Of a stretch of 17,733 nt of DNA, positions 8,217 to 14,796 are shown one piece after another (within the stretch, counting starts at the first letter, position 1; each line of letters starts with the position of its first letter). The position numbers were made by a program, and so were the translations under genes. The notes below the pieces were generated by a model. It was not told where the DNA came from. It saw only the letters and a list, made by a program, of their open reading frames with translations, and ran no database searches. The stretch spans positions 1 to 17,733 of the forward strand of contig USPH01000005.1 of the NCBI GenBank assembly GCA_900556515.1. Direction: 5' to 3'. This DNA is from an uncultured Collinsella sp. (GTDB lineage Bacteria; Actinomycetota; Coriobacteriia; Coriobacteriales; Coriobacteriaceae).

Positions 8217-9521
8217 CTAGTCCATTTCTGCCCTGATGAGGTCGAGGGTGCGCTGGCAGTTTTCGCGGACAGGGCCGAGCATATGCTCGCGCAGGTCCGT
8301 CATGCCGGGCAGGTCGGCGTATTCGTCCATGACCTCTTCCATGCAAATGGGCACCTCGTAGGCGAGGTCCATCATGGTCGCAAAGCAAAACTTCTCGGAT
8401 AGCCCGGCATCGGTGAGCGTCGCCTCCAGCGCGGGGTCGCCCATACCGTGGTATCGGCGGATAGCGCCTGGACCGATGCACCCCACACGATTTTCGCCGC
8501 CAACGCTCATGGCAAGGCGCGCCCGGCGGCGCATGCGCTCGTATGCCAGCCCCGATGCGACATCGTACATTCGAGCCATCATGGCTGCGCCGTCGTTTCC
8601 AAGGAGCAGGGAATAGTTTTTCGCATGCGCATCCGGTGCGCCAATAATGGCGTTGAAGAACAGCATCTGCGTAAACAGATACAGGTTAAGTTGATGGTGG
8701 CTCGTATTTACGAGGAGCTCTTGAATGTCGCGGGTGGTCGGGCCGCCGTCTGCCGTGTACTTTTGGGCGGGCATCACCCCAAGTGCCTGACAGAGGTCTT
8801 CTTGATGTAGGCGCCTGATCGTTCCGTCTTCGACTTTCACGCGGTCATAGCGCTCAACAATGAGGGCAGGTTCGTCCTCAAACATACGATATTCGACGTT
8901 TGCCGTTGCGATACCGGCGCGCTGGGCGCTTTTCATGCAGACAAACTCATTGAGAGCCTCGAGTTTAAATCCGATAACGCCATTTTTGAAAATATGCGTC
9001 GTGGGCGAGGAGCCCATGCATTCGCACCAGCGGCCGTTTATGAACGCGAGCGCGAACTTGCCCTGGTTGCCTCCAAGTGACCAACTTTCATCTAGACCCA
9101 TCCACGATGCATCGCGGTCATCTCTGATCGACTTGAGACGGAGAGCAATTTCGTGGTCGTCTATAGGGCGGTAGTCGCCAGCGCGATGCAGGACGGCGTC
9201 GGCATCTTCTTCGGCACAAAACTGCACTCCGCCCGGACAGTCGAGTCCGATATGGCTGAGCATCGCAACGGGATTGTTGGGCCTAACGTTGAATTCGGCG
9301 GCAATCGCTTTTCGTTGGTCCTCGCTGTCGGGTAGAAGGCCAAACAAGTACGGATTCATGACCTGTTGGCCGTATGTGCGATTTGATACGGGTATGTTGG
9401 TCGATAGGGCTGGCCCCTCATAGTCATGATCGTAGGTAAAGCTGATAAGACCGTTCTCATCTTGCGTGAGCGTTCCCGCAGGTACGCCGCAAATAATGGT
9501 CCGAAGTGATGTTCTGGCCAT
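8217..9521 (-). CDS. hipA: HipA-family type II toxin serine/threonine kinase
   Basis: A 434-residue HipA-like kinase, second gene of a two-gene operon after hipB. The E. coli member phosphorylates glutamyl-tRNA synthetase and induces persistence; the target here is unknown. The phosphate-binding loop is SLGGNQGKFAL, with Ser148 in the place of the autophosphorylated E. coli Ser150. ERYDR (223-227) matches the conserved IERFDR motif. The catalytic loop is PDAHAKNYS (Asp297, Asn302), and the metal-binding Asp is in YDVASG (Asp320). The N-terminal 100 residues match the HipA N-terminal region. ATG 9521 is 3 nt after the hipB stop, with AAGGGA inside the hipB end. All key residues are present, so it is probably active. 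Base composition is visibly lower in GC than its neighbours, consistent with transfer. Confidence 0.92.
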   Translation of the reverse strand: MARTSLRTIICGVPAGTLTQDENGLISFTYDHDYEGPALSTNIPVSNRTYGQQVMNPYLFGLLPDSEDQRKAIAAEFNVRPNNPVAMLSHIGLDCPGGVQFCAEEDADAVLHRAGDYRPIDDHEIALRLKSIRDDRDASWMGLDESWSLGGNQGKFALAFINGRWCECMGSSPTTHIFKNGVIGFKLEALNEFVCMKSAQRAGIATANVEYRMFEDEPALIVERYDRVKVEDGTIRRLHQEDLCQALGVMPAQKYTADGGPTTRDIQELLVNTSHHQLNLYLFTQMLFFNAIIGAPDAHAKNYSLLLGNDGAAMMARMYDVASGLAYERMRRRARLAMSVGGENRVGCIGPGAIRRYHGMGDPALEATLTDAGLSEKFCFATMMDLAYEVPICMEEVMDEYADLPGMTDLREHMLGPVRENCQRTLDLIRAEMD

Positions 9522-9524
9522 TGG

Positions 9525-9995
9525 CTATTTCCCTTCAGACTCGGCTTGAGCGGGTGCGCTAGCGGCAATCGAGACTCCGAGATTGGACATGGCGAAATCG
9601 GCGAAGGCCCTGTCGTAGAGCTCGGACGTAAAGGGGGTATCTGGAAGAGCTGGAATGGCTGCGCCGCGTCGGTGGCTATGAGAGGGACGTTGAGCGTGAT
9701 GGCGTCTGGGGGTACAGCGAGATTGCAGATCAGCATGCGGGGCGTCGGTCGGCTGCTCATGTTTCGTGTCGTCGATATTCCCTTGAGCAACGAGAGCCAG
9801 TCCGAGAGCACCGAAAACCGCCAGCAGCTTGTCGAGCCGAATGCCCGTGGCATCTCCCAGCTCGAGCGATGCGAGCAGGCGCTCCGAAACACCGGCTTTT
9901 TTAGCGAGGGCCGCACGGGTGATTCCCTGCGCCTCGCGTGCCTGGCGCACGTAGATGCCAGCTTGGCGCGGTGTGGTGATGGGAAGGGTATCCAC
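9525..9995 (-). CDS. hipB: HipB-like HTH antitoxin/repressor with a frame-swapped central segment
   Basis: A 156-residue antitoxin with an XRE/Cro helix-turn-helix at about residues 13-67 (IYVRQAREAQGITRAALAKKAGVSERLLASLE). It should bind the operator, repress the operon and neutralise the adjacent HipA. The start is GTG at 9995, with AGGAG at 10002-10006 and a 6-nt spacer. Residues 96-120 are Arg/His/Pro-rich (TPRRHHAQRPSHSHRRG), unlike the rest. The same DNA in another frame gives an ordinary sequence (DAITLNVPLIATDAAQPF) with better third-position GC. This stretch is bounded by C5 runs (9708-9712 and 9633-9637, G5 on the plus strand). One base fewer at the first and one more at the second would restore a continuous protein, so I infer two compensating indels. 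The end (PFTSELYDRAFADFAMSNLG) looks normal again. The HTH call is firm; the state of the middle is uncertain. Confidence 0.85.
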   Translation of the reverse strand: MDTLPITTPRQAGIYVRQAREAQGITRAALAKKAGVSERLLASLELGDATGIRLDKLLAVFGALGLALVAQGNIDDTKHEQPTDAPHADLQSRCTPRRHHAQRPSHSHRRGAAIPALPDTPFTSELYDRAFADFAMSNLGVSIAASAPAQAESEGK

Positions 9996-10010
9996 GGTGG
10001 TCTCCTAATG

Positions 10011-10081
10011 TGCAGACTTTTGCATATCAGTATGACATGCAAAAGTCTGCATGAAAAGGCCTCATGCAAAACACTGCATGA
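10011..10081. promoter_or_regulatory. Triple TGCA-N6-TGCA operator array of hipBA
   Basis: Three copies of a 14-bp site lie at 10011-10024 (TGCAGACTTTTGCA), 10038-10051 (TGCAAAAGTCTGCA) and 10065-10078 (TGCAAAACACTGCA). Their starts are exactly 27 bp apart. Copy 1 is the exact reverse complement of copy 2, so 10011-10025 and 10037-10051 form a 15-bp perfect inverted repeat. Copies 2 and 3 share an 18-bp direct repeat (ATGCAAAA-NN-CTGCATGA). The array covers the predicted hipBA promoter and is the natural target of HipB. Binding itself is inferred. Confidence 0.7.
10029..10057 (-). promoter_or_regulatory. Predicted hipBA promoter
   Basis: Reading the minus strand, TTTTCA (10057-10052) and CATACT (10034-10029) match -35 and -10 at 4 of 6 positions each, with a 17-nt spacer. 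The start site would fall near 10022, about 27 nt before the hipB GTG. The spacer contains one TGCA-N6-TGCA site and the start site falls in another, as expected of an autorepressed toxin-antitoxin promoter. Confidence 0.45.
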
Positions 10082-10087
10082 GGCCTT
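10056..10087 (-). terminator. Terminator of mntP, overlapping operator copy 3
   Basis: AAGGCCTCATGCA (10056-10068) and TGCATGAGGCCTT (10075-10087) form a perfect 13-bp stem with a 6-nt loop, 29 nt past the mntP stop. On the minus strand the stem base runs into TTTT (complement of 10054-10057), which suits termination of mntP. Operator site 3 forms the top of this hairpin. Confidence 0.75.
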
Positions 10088-10115
10088 GCCCGGACGTTTA
10101 GTTTTGAAGGGTGTT

Positions 10116-10694
10116 TTACAGCGCCAAAAACCCCAAGTGTTCCAGCAGAATCTTGAGGCCGATAAGGATAAGCACGACGCCGCCCACGATGGTGGCGGGC
10201 TTTTCGTAGCGCGCGCCAAAGGTGTGGCCGATCGCCACGCCGGCAACGGAGAAGACAAAGGTCGTGATGCCAATGAGCGACACGGCGGGGACGATGTCGA
10301 CCGAAAGCGCGGCGAACGAGATGCCCACGGCCAGGGCGTCGATTGAGGTGGCGATGGCGAGGATCAGGTACTCGCCCAGGTCAATCTTCTCGGCATCCTT
10401 GCCGTCGCCTTCGTTCTCGTCCTCAGTAAAGGCTTCCCACAGCATCTTGCCGCCGATGAAGGCCAAAAGGATGAAGGCGATCCAATGGTCGATGGGTCCG
10501 ATGATGCCCATGAACTGGCTGCCAAGCGCCCATCCGATTACGGGCATGCCGGCCTGAAAGCCGCCAAAGAACAGGCCGAGCACCACGGCGACTTTAAGGT
10601 TGATCTTTTTCATGCCGAGACCTTTGCAGATGGAAACGGCAAAGGCGTCCATCGAAAGGCCAACGGCGAGCAACACGAGCTCTGCGAGTCCCAT
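10116..10694 (-). CDS. mntP: Manganese efflux pump MntP
   Basis: A 192-residue, six-helix inner membrane protein that exports Mn(II) and protects against manganese excess. The two inverted halves carry the family motifs SMDAFAVSICKG (Asp16) and SIDALAVGISFA (Asp119). They are separated by a short acidic cytoplasmic loop (TEDENEGDGKD, 90-100). The length matches the family. ATG 10694 has GAGGGAG about 7 nt upstream and gives the expected N-terminus directly before the first helix. It is divergent from disA and ends at a hairpin before hipBA. Manganese control is expected, but I cannot fit a complete yybP-ykoY riboswitch in the leader. Confidence 0.95.
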   Translation of the reverse strand: MGLAELVLLAVGLSMDAFAVSICKGLGMKKINLKVAVVLGLFFGGFQAGMPVIGWALGSQFMGIIGPIDHWIAFILLAFIGGKMLWEAFTEDENEGDGKDAEKIDLGEYLILAIATSIDALAVGISFAALSVDIVPAVSLIGITTFVFSVAGVAIGHTFGARYEKPATIVGGVVLILIGLKILLEHLGFLAL

Positions 10695-10752
10695 AGTCTG
10701 GCTCCCTCTCTGCGGGCGAGCCCGATTACGCGACTACTCCCTCATTCATGTG

Positions 10753-10830
10753 AATCCCGATGCTACCACATAAGCAGCCCATTTGGGTTGGGCTCTCAGC
10801 TGTGTTCGCTCATTCTGTAAGCATCGGATT
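10753..10830. other. Nested inverted repeats between mntP and disA
   Basis: AATCCCGATGCT (10753-10764) pairs with AGCATCGGATT (10820-10830) over 11 bp with one bulged C. Inside, AGCCCA (10776-10781) and TGGGCT (10789-10794) form a second stem. The element could fold in the leader of mntP (minus) or of disA (plus); there is no known family I can name. The rest of the 209-nt divergent gap has no gene. It contains ATTCATGTGAAT (10744-10755), a small palindrome. Confidence 0.45.
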
Positions 10831-10903
10831 TTGCGGGCGTCACAGGGGCAAACCGTGAGAAACTTATTGACGTTTATGGAGCGTATACGATGGGAGCGAT
10901 GCC

Positions 10904-11971
10904 TTGGATAAGAACGAGCTGCAAAAGCGTATGGAACAGGCCATCCGCCTGACGGCACCTGGTCAGCCGATCCGCACCGCCCTCGACATGATCATCGCCG
11001 GTCACCTGGGCGCCCTTATCTGCGTCGGCGACACCGAAAACGTGCTCGCTGCCGGTAACGACGGCTTCCCGCTCAACATTTCGTTTACCTCGAACCGCCT
11101 GTTCGAGCTTTCCAAGATGGACGGCGCCATCGTTATCGATGGCGACCTCACCCAGATCCTGCGCGCCAACTTCCACCTCAATCCCGATCCCTCGCTTGCC
11201 ACGAGTGAGACGGGCATGCGTCACCGTACCGCCGCTCGCATGTCGGTGCTCACCGACGCCATCGTGATCTCGGTTTCGGCTCGTCGTGCCGTCGTCAACG
11301 TGTACGTCCACGGTAAGAGCTACGAGATTCAGCCTGTCACCACCATCATGAGCTCGGTCAACCAGCTCGTTGCCACGCTCCAGACCACCCGTCAGTCGCT
11401 CGATCGCTCCCTGCTGCGCCTGACGGCCCTCGAGCTCGACGACTACGTTACGCTCGCCGACATTACCGGTATTTTCTCGAGTTTCGAGATCATGCAACAG
11501 GCAAAGACCGAGCTTAAGGATTGCATCGTCAAGCTGGGTAACCAGGGCAAGCTCGTGCAGATGCAGCTCGAGCAGCTCGCGGGCTCCAGCATGGATACCG
11601 AATACGACTTGATGATCCGCGACTACGCAAGCGATTCCTCCGAGGCAAACGCCGAGAAGATTCGCGCCGAGCTGAGCCGCATGACGCCTAAGGACCTGTC
11701 CGACCCGCAGCACGTGGCGGCAGTTCTGGGCTATGACGACCTGGACGAGGACTCCGTCATGACGCCGCTGGGCCTGCGCACGCTTTCGCGCGTGTCCGTC
11801 GTGCGCGACGGCGTGGCCGAGAAGATCGTCGACGAGTACGGCTCGCTGCAGGAGCTCATGGATGACATCAGCGAGGATCCGGAGCGCCTGGGCGACTTTG
11901 GCGTCAACAACCCTGCCATTCTTGCGGACTCCCTGTACCGCATGAAGGGCACCAAACAAGGGAACGCATAA
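10904..11971 (+). CDS. disA: DNA integrity scanning diadenylate cyclase DisA
   Basis: A 355-residue protein that makes c-di-AMP from two ATP while scanning DNA for lesions and stalled forks. The N-terminal DAC domain shows KMDGAIVIDGD (DGA at 73-75) and GMRHRTA (RHR at 106-108), the two nucleotide-binding signatures. A helical linker and a C-terminal helix-hairpin-helix DNA-binding region (about 295-340, LSRVSVVRDGVAEKI) follow. The start is TTG at 10904, with GGGAG at 10892-10896 and a 7-nt spacer. ATGs at 10890 and 10899 are out of frame, and the next in-frame ATG (10931) would cut the conserved N-terminal helix. It is the first gene of a long operon and its stop overlaps the ispD start (TAATG). 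Confidence 0.96.
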   Translation: MDKNELQKRMEQAIRLTAPGQPIRTALDMIIAGHLGALICVGDTENVLAAGNDGFPLNISFTSNRLFELSKMDGAIVIDGDLTQILRANFHLNPDPSLATSETGMRHRTAARMSVLTDAIVISVSARRAVVNVYVHGKSYEIQPVTTIMSSVNQLVATLQTTRQSLDRSLLRLTALELDDYVTLADITGIFSSFEIMQQAKTELKDCIVKLGNQGKLVQMQLEQLAGSSMDTEYDLMIRDYASDSSEANAEKIRAELSRMTPKDLSDPQHVAAVLGYDDLDEDSVMTPLGLRTLSRVSVVRDGVAEKIVDEYGSLQELMDDISEDPERLGDFGVNNPAILADSLYRMKGTKQGNA

Positions 11972-12699
11972 TGGCGCCCGTATGCGCCGTGGTCGTTGCC
12001 GGCGGCAGCGGTCAGCGCTTTGGAAATCCCGGCGGCAAGCAGCTCGTTAACGTGGCGGGCCGTCCGCTCATGAGCTGGTCCATCCGCGCGTTCGATCGTA
12101 GCGACAAGGTCGGCCACATCGTGGTGGTGTGTCCTGCCGAGCGCCGTGCCGAGATGCGCCGCCTGGCCATCGACCCGTTTGACTATGACACGCCCATCAG
12201 CTTTGCCGATGCCGGCGATACCCGTCAGGATTCCACCCGTGCCGGCGTGCATGCGGTTCCGGCGGGTTTCGAATATGTCGCCATCCACGACGGCGCCCGT
12301 CCGCTCATCACGACCGAGGCCATCGACCACGCTATCGACGTGCTCATGGGTGACCGCTCGCTCGACGGCGTCGTGTGCGGCCAGCCCGCGATCGACACGC
12401 TCAAGATCGTCGATGGCGACAATATCGTCGAGACGCCGCCGCGTGAGCTCTATTGGGCCGCGCAGACGCCGCAGATCTTTAGCGTCGATGCTATGAAGCG
12501 CGCTCACGCCGCTGCTATCGCCGAGGGTTTTATCGGTACCGACGATTCATCGTTGGTCGAGCGCCTGGGCGGGCGCGTCCGCTGTGTCCAGAGCCCGCGC
12601 GATAACCTTAAGGTGACGGTGCCCGAGGATCTGCGTCCCGTAACCGCGATTCTGCTCGGCCGCATGGCCGAGGGAGAGGACCTTCCCCATGTTCAGTAA
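11971..12699 (+). CDS. ispD: 2-C-methyl-D-erythritol 4-phosphate cytidylyltransferase IspD
   Basis: A 242-residue enzyme of the MEP isoprenoid pathway that joins CTP and methylerythritol phosphate to give CDP-ME and pyrophosphate. The CTP-binding loop AGGSGQRFGNPGGKQ (10-24) is intact, as are VAIHDGARPL (103-112) and the late DDSSLVERLG segment with the conserved Asp. ATG 11971 shares its A with the disA stop codon, so translation is coupled. The gene overlaps ispF by 11 nt. The CDP-ME kinase gene ispE is not in the window. Confidence 0.96.
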   Translation: MAPVCAVVVAGGSGQRFGNPGGKQLVNVAGRPLMSWSIRAFDRSDKVGHIVVVCPAERRAEMRRLAIDPFDYDTPISFADAGDTRQDSTRAGVHAVPAGFEYVAIHDGARPLITTEAIDHAIDVLMGDRSLDGVVCGQPAIDTLKIVDGDNIVETPPRELYWAAQTPQIFSVDAMKRAHAAAIAEGFIGTDDSSLVERLGGRVRCVQSPRDNLKVTVPEDLRPVTAILLGRMAEGEDLPHVQ

Positions 12700-13183
12700 C
12701 CTGCGCATTGGCCACGGCTACGACGTCCACCGTTTGGTGGAGGGGCGTCGATGTATCATCGGCGGGGTCGACATTCCCTACGAGCGCGGCCTGCTGGGCC
12801 ACTCGGATGCCGATGTGCTCGCGCACGCTTTGGCCGACGCCATTCTGGGCGCCTGCCGCGGGGGAGACATCGGCAAGCTATTCCCCGATACCGATCCCGC
12901 CTACGAGGGCGCCGATTCGATGGTACTGCTCGCTCGCGTGATGGACTACGCGCGCGAGCTGGGCTTTGAGTTTGTCGATGCCGATTGCACCATTGCCTGT
13001 CAGCAACCCAAGATCACCCCGCACCGCGATGCCATGCGTGCCAACCTCGCCCATGCCCTGGGCGTTGACGTCGAAAATGTAGGCGTCGCCGCCACTACGA
13101 CCGAAAAGCTCGGTTGGGAAGGCCAGGGCGAGGGAATCGGCGCCTGGGCCGTCTGCCTGCTACAGAAAACCGTTAAGGAGTAA
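12689..13183 (+). CDS. ispF: 2-C-methyl-D-erythritol 2,4-cyclodiphosphate synthase IspF
   Basis: A 164-residue MEP-pathway enzyme that cyclises CDP-ME 2-phosphate with release of CMP; the family forms trimers. Metal ligands are visible: GYDVH (Asp12, His14) and HSDADVLAHA (His46). FPDTD (65-69) and the C-terminal ATTTEKLGWEGQGEGIGA signature are also present. ATG 12689 lies inside ispD with AGGGAGAGGA just upstream (12671-12680). Pairing with ispD as adjacent overlapping genes is common, sometimes as a fused bifunctional protein; here they remain separate. Confidence 0.97.
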   Translation: MFSNLRIGHGYDVHRLVEGRRCIIGGVDIPYERGLLGHSDADVLAHALADAILGACRGGDIGKLFPDTDPAYEGADSMVLLARVMDYARELGFEFVDADCTIACQQPKITPHRDAMRANLAHALGVDVENVGVAATTTEKLGWEGQGEGIGAWAVCLLQKTVKE

Positions 13184-13186
13184 CGA

Positions 13187-14653
13187 ATGCGTATCTACAA
13201 CAGCGCTACCCATAAAAAGGAAGAGTTCCAGCCCATCGAGTCCGGCAAGGTCCGCATGTACGTGTGCGGCCCCACGGTCTACGACAACATCCACATCGGC
13301 AACGCCCGCACGTTCATCAGCTTTGACGTGATTCGCCGCTGGCTCATCGCGAGCGGCTACGAGGTCACGTTCGCCCAGAACCTCACCGATGTCGATGACA
13401 AGATCATCAAGCGCGCCAACGAGCAGGGCCGCACTGCCGCCGAGGTCGCGACGGAGTTCTCCGACAAGTTCATCGGCGTCATGCGCGCCGCCAACGTGCT
13501 CGATCCCGATGTGCGCCCCCGCGCCACCAAAGAGATCGGCCCCATGATCGCCATGATCAAGACGCTTATCGAGCAGGGCCACGCTTACGCCGCCGATAAC
13601 GGCGACGTGTACTTTGCCGTGCGCAGCGATCCTAACTACGGTCAGGTCTCGGGCCGCAATATCGACGACCTTATGGTTGGCGCGCGCATCGAGGAGAACG
13701 AGGACAAGAACGACCCGCTCGACTTTGCCCTGTGGAAGGCCGCCAAGCCCGGCGAGCCCAGCTGGCCGAGCCCCTGGGGCGAGGGCCGTCCCGGTTGGCA
13801 CACCGAGTGCGCCGCCATGGTGCACCGTTATCTGGGCACGCCCATCGACATCCACGGCGGCGGCTCCGACCTTGCCTTCCCGCACCATGAGAACGAGTGC
13901 GCCCAGGCCACCTGCGCCTGGCACCAGGGCTTCTCCAACACCTGGATGCACACGGGCATGCTGCTGGTAGACGGCGAGAAGATGTCCAAGTCGCTCGGCA
14001 ACTTCTTTACGCTGGCCGAGGTCCTCGAGCAGCACTCCGCTGCCGCCCTGCGCCTGCTGATGCTGCAGACGAGCTATCGCTCGCCGCTCGACTTTTCTTG
14101 GGAGCGCCTGGAGGGTGCCGAGAACTCACTCACGCGTATCGCCGGTACGGTCGAGAACCTGCGCTGGGCCGCGAACCATGCGACGGCCGATGCCGATGCG
14201 GCTGCCGCCGAGGCATTTGCCGCCAAGGCCGCTCAGACTCGTGCTGCCTTTAAGGAGTGCATGGACGACGACTTTAACACCGCTGGTGCCATGGGTGCCG
14301 TCTTTGGCTTTGTGACCGAGTGCAACCAGTACTTGGAGCAGGCGGGCGACGCAGCCGACAAGGCCGCCGCGCTTGCCGCCGCCGACACGCTGGCCGAGCT
14401 GCTCGATACGCTTGGCGTCGAGCTCCCCGAGCCCAAGGTCGAGCTGCCGCTGGGTCTGCTAGGCGTTGCCGCCGGCCTGGTCGCCTACACGGGCGACGAC
14501 GTGGACGAGGCTGCTGCCAAGATTCTCGAGGCCCGCGCCGAGGCCCGCGCCGCCAAGAACTGGGATCTGGCCGACGCCATCCGTGATCAGCTCAAGGACC
14601 TCGGGCTGACGATCGAGGATACCGCCGCCGGCACTCGTATTAAGAGTCTCTAG
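13187..14653 (+). CDS. cysS: Cysteinyl-tRNA synthetase
   Basis: A 488-residue class I aminoacyl-tRNA synthetase that charges tRNA-Cys. The HIGH motif appears as HIGN (36-39), as in other bacterial CysRS, and KMSKS is at 265-269. The zinc ligands that select cysteine are Cys27 (VCGPTVY), Cys208 (HTEC), His233 and Glu237 (PHHENE). The C-terminal helical and anticodon-binding part ends in ADAIRDQLKDLGLTIEDT, typical of the family. ATG 13187 comes 3 nt after the ispF stop, with AAGGAG spanning the ispF end. It is followed by the only large gap in this operon, filled by a long hairpin. Confidence 0.97.
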   Translation: MRIYNSATHKKEEFQPIESGKVRMYVCGPTVYDNIHIGNARTFISFDVIRRWLIASGYEVTFAQNLTDVDDKIIKRANEQGRTAAEVATEFSDKFIGVMRAANVLDPDVRPRATKEIGPMIAMIKTLIEQGHAYAADNGDVYFAVRSDPNYGQVSGRNIDDLMVGARIEENEDKNDPLDFALWKAAKPGEPSWPSPWGEGRPGWHTECAAMVHRYLGTPIDIHGGGSDLAFPHHENECAQATCAWHQGFSNTWMHTGMLLVDGEKMSKSLGNFFTLAEVLEQHSAAALRLLMLQTSYRSPLDFSWERLEGAENSLTRIAGTVENLRWAANHATADADAAAAEAFAAKAAQTRAAFKECMDDDFNTAGAMGAVFGFVTECNQYLEQAGDAADKAAALAAADTLAELLDTLGVELPEPKVELPLGLLGVAAGLVAYTGDDVDEAAAKILEARAEARAAKNWDLADAIRDQLKDLGLTIEDTAAGTRIKSL

Positions 14654-14659
14654 TATTTG

Positions 14660-14762
14660 TCGACCGTTCGAGGTGCGGCAGATTGCCTTGAAAGAGGAGG
14701 GCATAGACCTGGTGGTCATGCCCGACGATTGAAAGGCAAGGTGCCGTGGCTCGGACGGTCGA
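14660..14762 (+). ncRNA. Long imperfect hairpin between cysS and rlmB (candidate structured RNA)
   Basis: The 143-nt gap between cysS and rlmB folds on itself almost completely. 14660-14672 pairs with 14750-14762 (13 bp, one G-U). 14674-14680 pairs with 14742-14748, 14683-14689 with 14733-14739, 14699-14704 with 14718-14723, and 14706-14709 with 14714-14717 around a TGGT loop. That is about 37 pairs interrupted by small internal loops. A T-rich stretch (14763-14781) and then AAGGAGG of rlmB follow. It may be an RNase III processing site, an attenuator or a small palindromic repeat element. I recognise no known RNA family. Confidence 0.6.
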
Positions 14763-14796
14763 TTCTTGTTCGTTATCTTTTTAAGGAGGCCGTTTT

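Noticed and set aside
9356..10273. Minus-strand 305-codon frame overlapping hipB and hipA as an independent gene
   Set aside because: Only the 9638-9707 part looks protein-like and it fits as a frame-shifted piece of hipB; the rest is Ser/Pro/Arg-rich shadow sequence running into mntP and hipA.
10695..10760. yybP-ykoY manganese riboswitch upstream of mntP (GGGAGTAG on the minus strand, complement of 10734-10741)
   Set aside because: The block resembles the conserved GGGGAGUAG, but only about 40 nt separate it from the mntP start and the other conserved half of the aptamer is not visible. A complete element would need roughly 100 nt downstream of this block.
10890..10901. ATG 10890 or 10899 as the disA start
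   Set aside because: Both are in a different frame from the DisA coding sequence; TTG 10904 keeps the conserved N-terminal helix.
14670..14732. Short peptide frame ending in EEGIDLVVMPDD within the cysS-rlmB gap
   Set aside because: It faintly resembles a CysRS C-terminus in a shifted frame and could be a relic, but it has no start or ribosome site and the DNA is better explained by the long hairpin.
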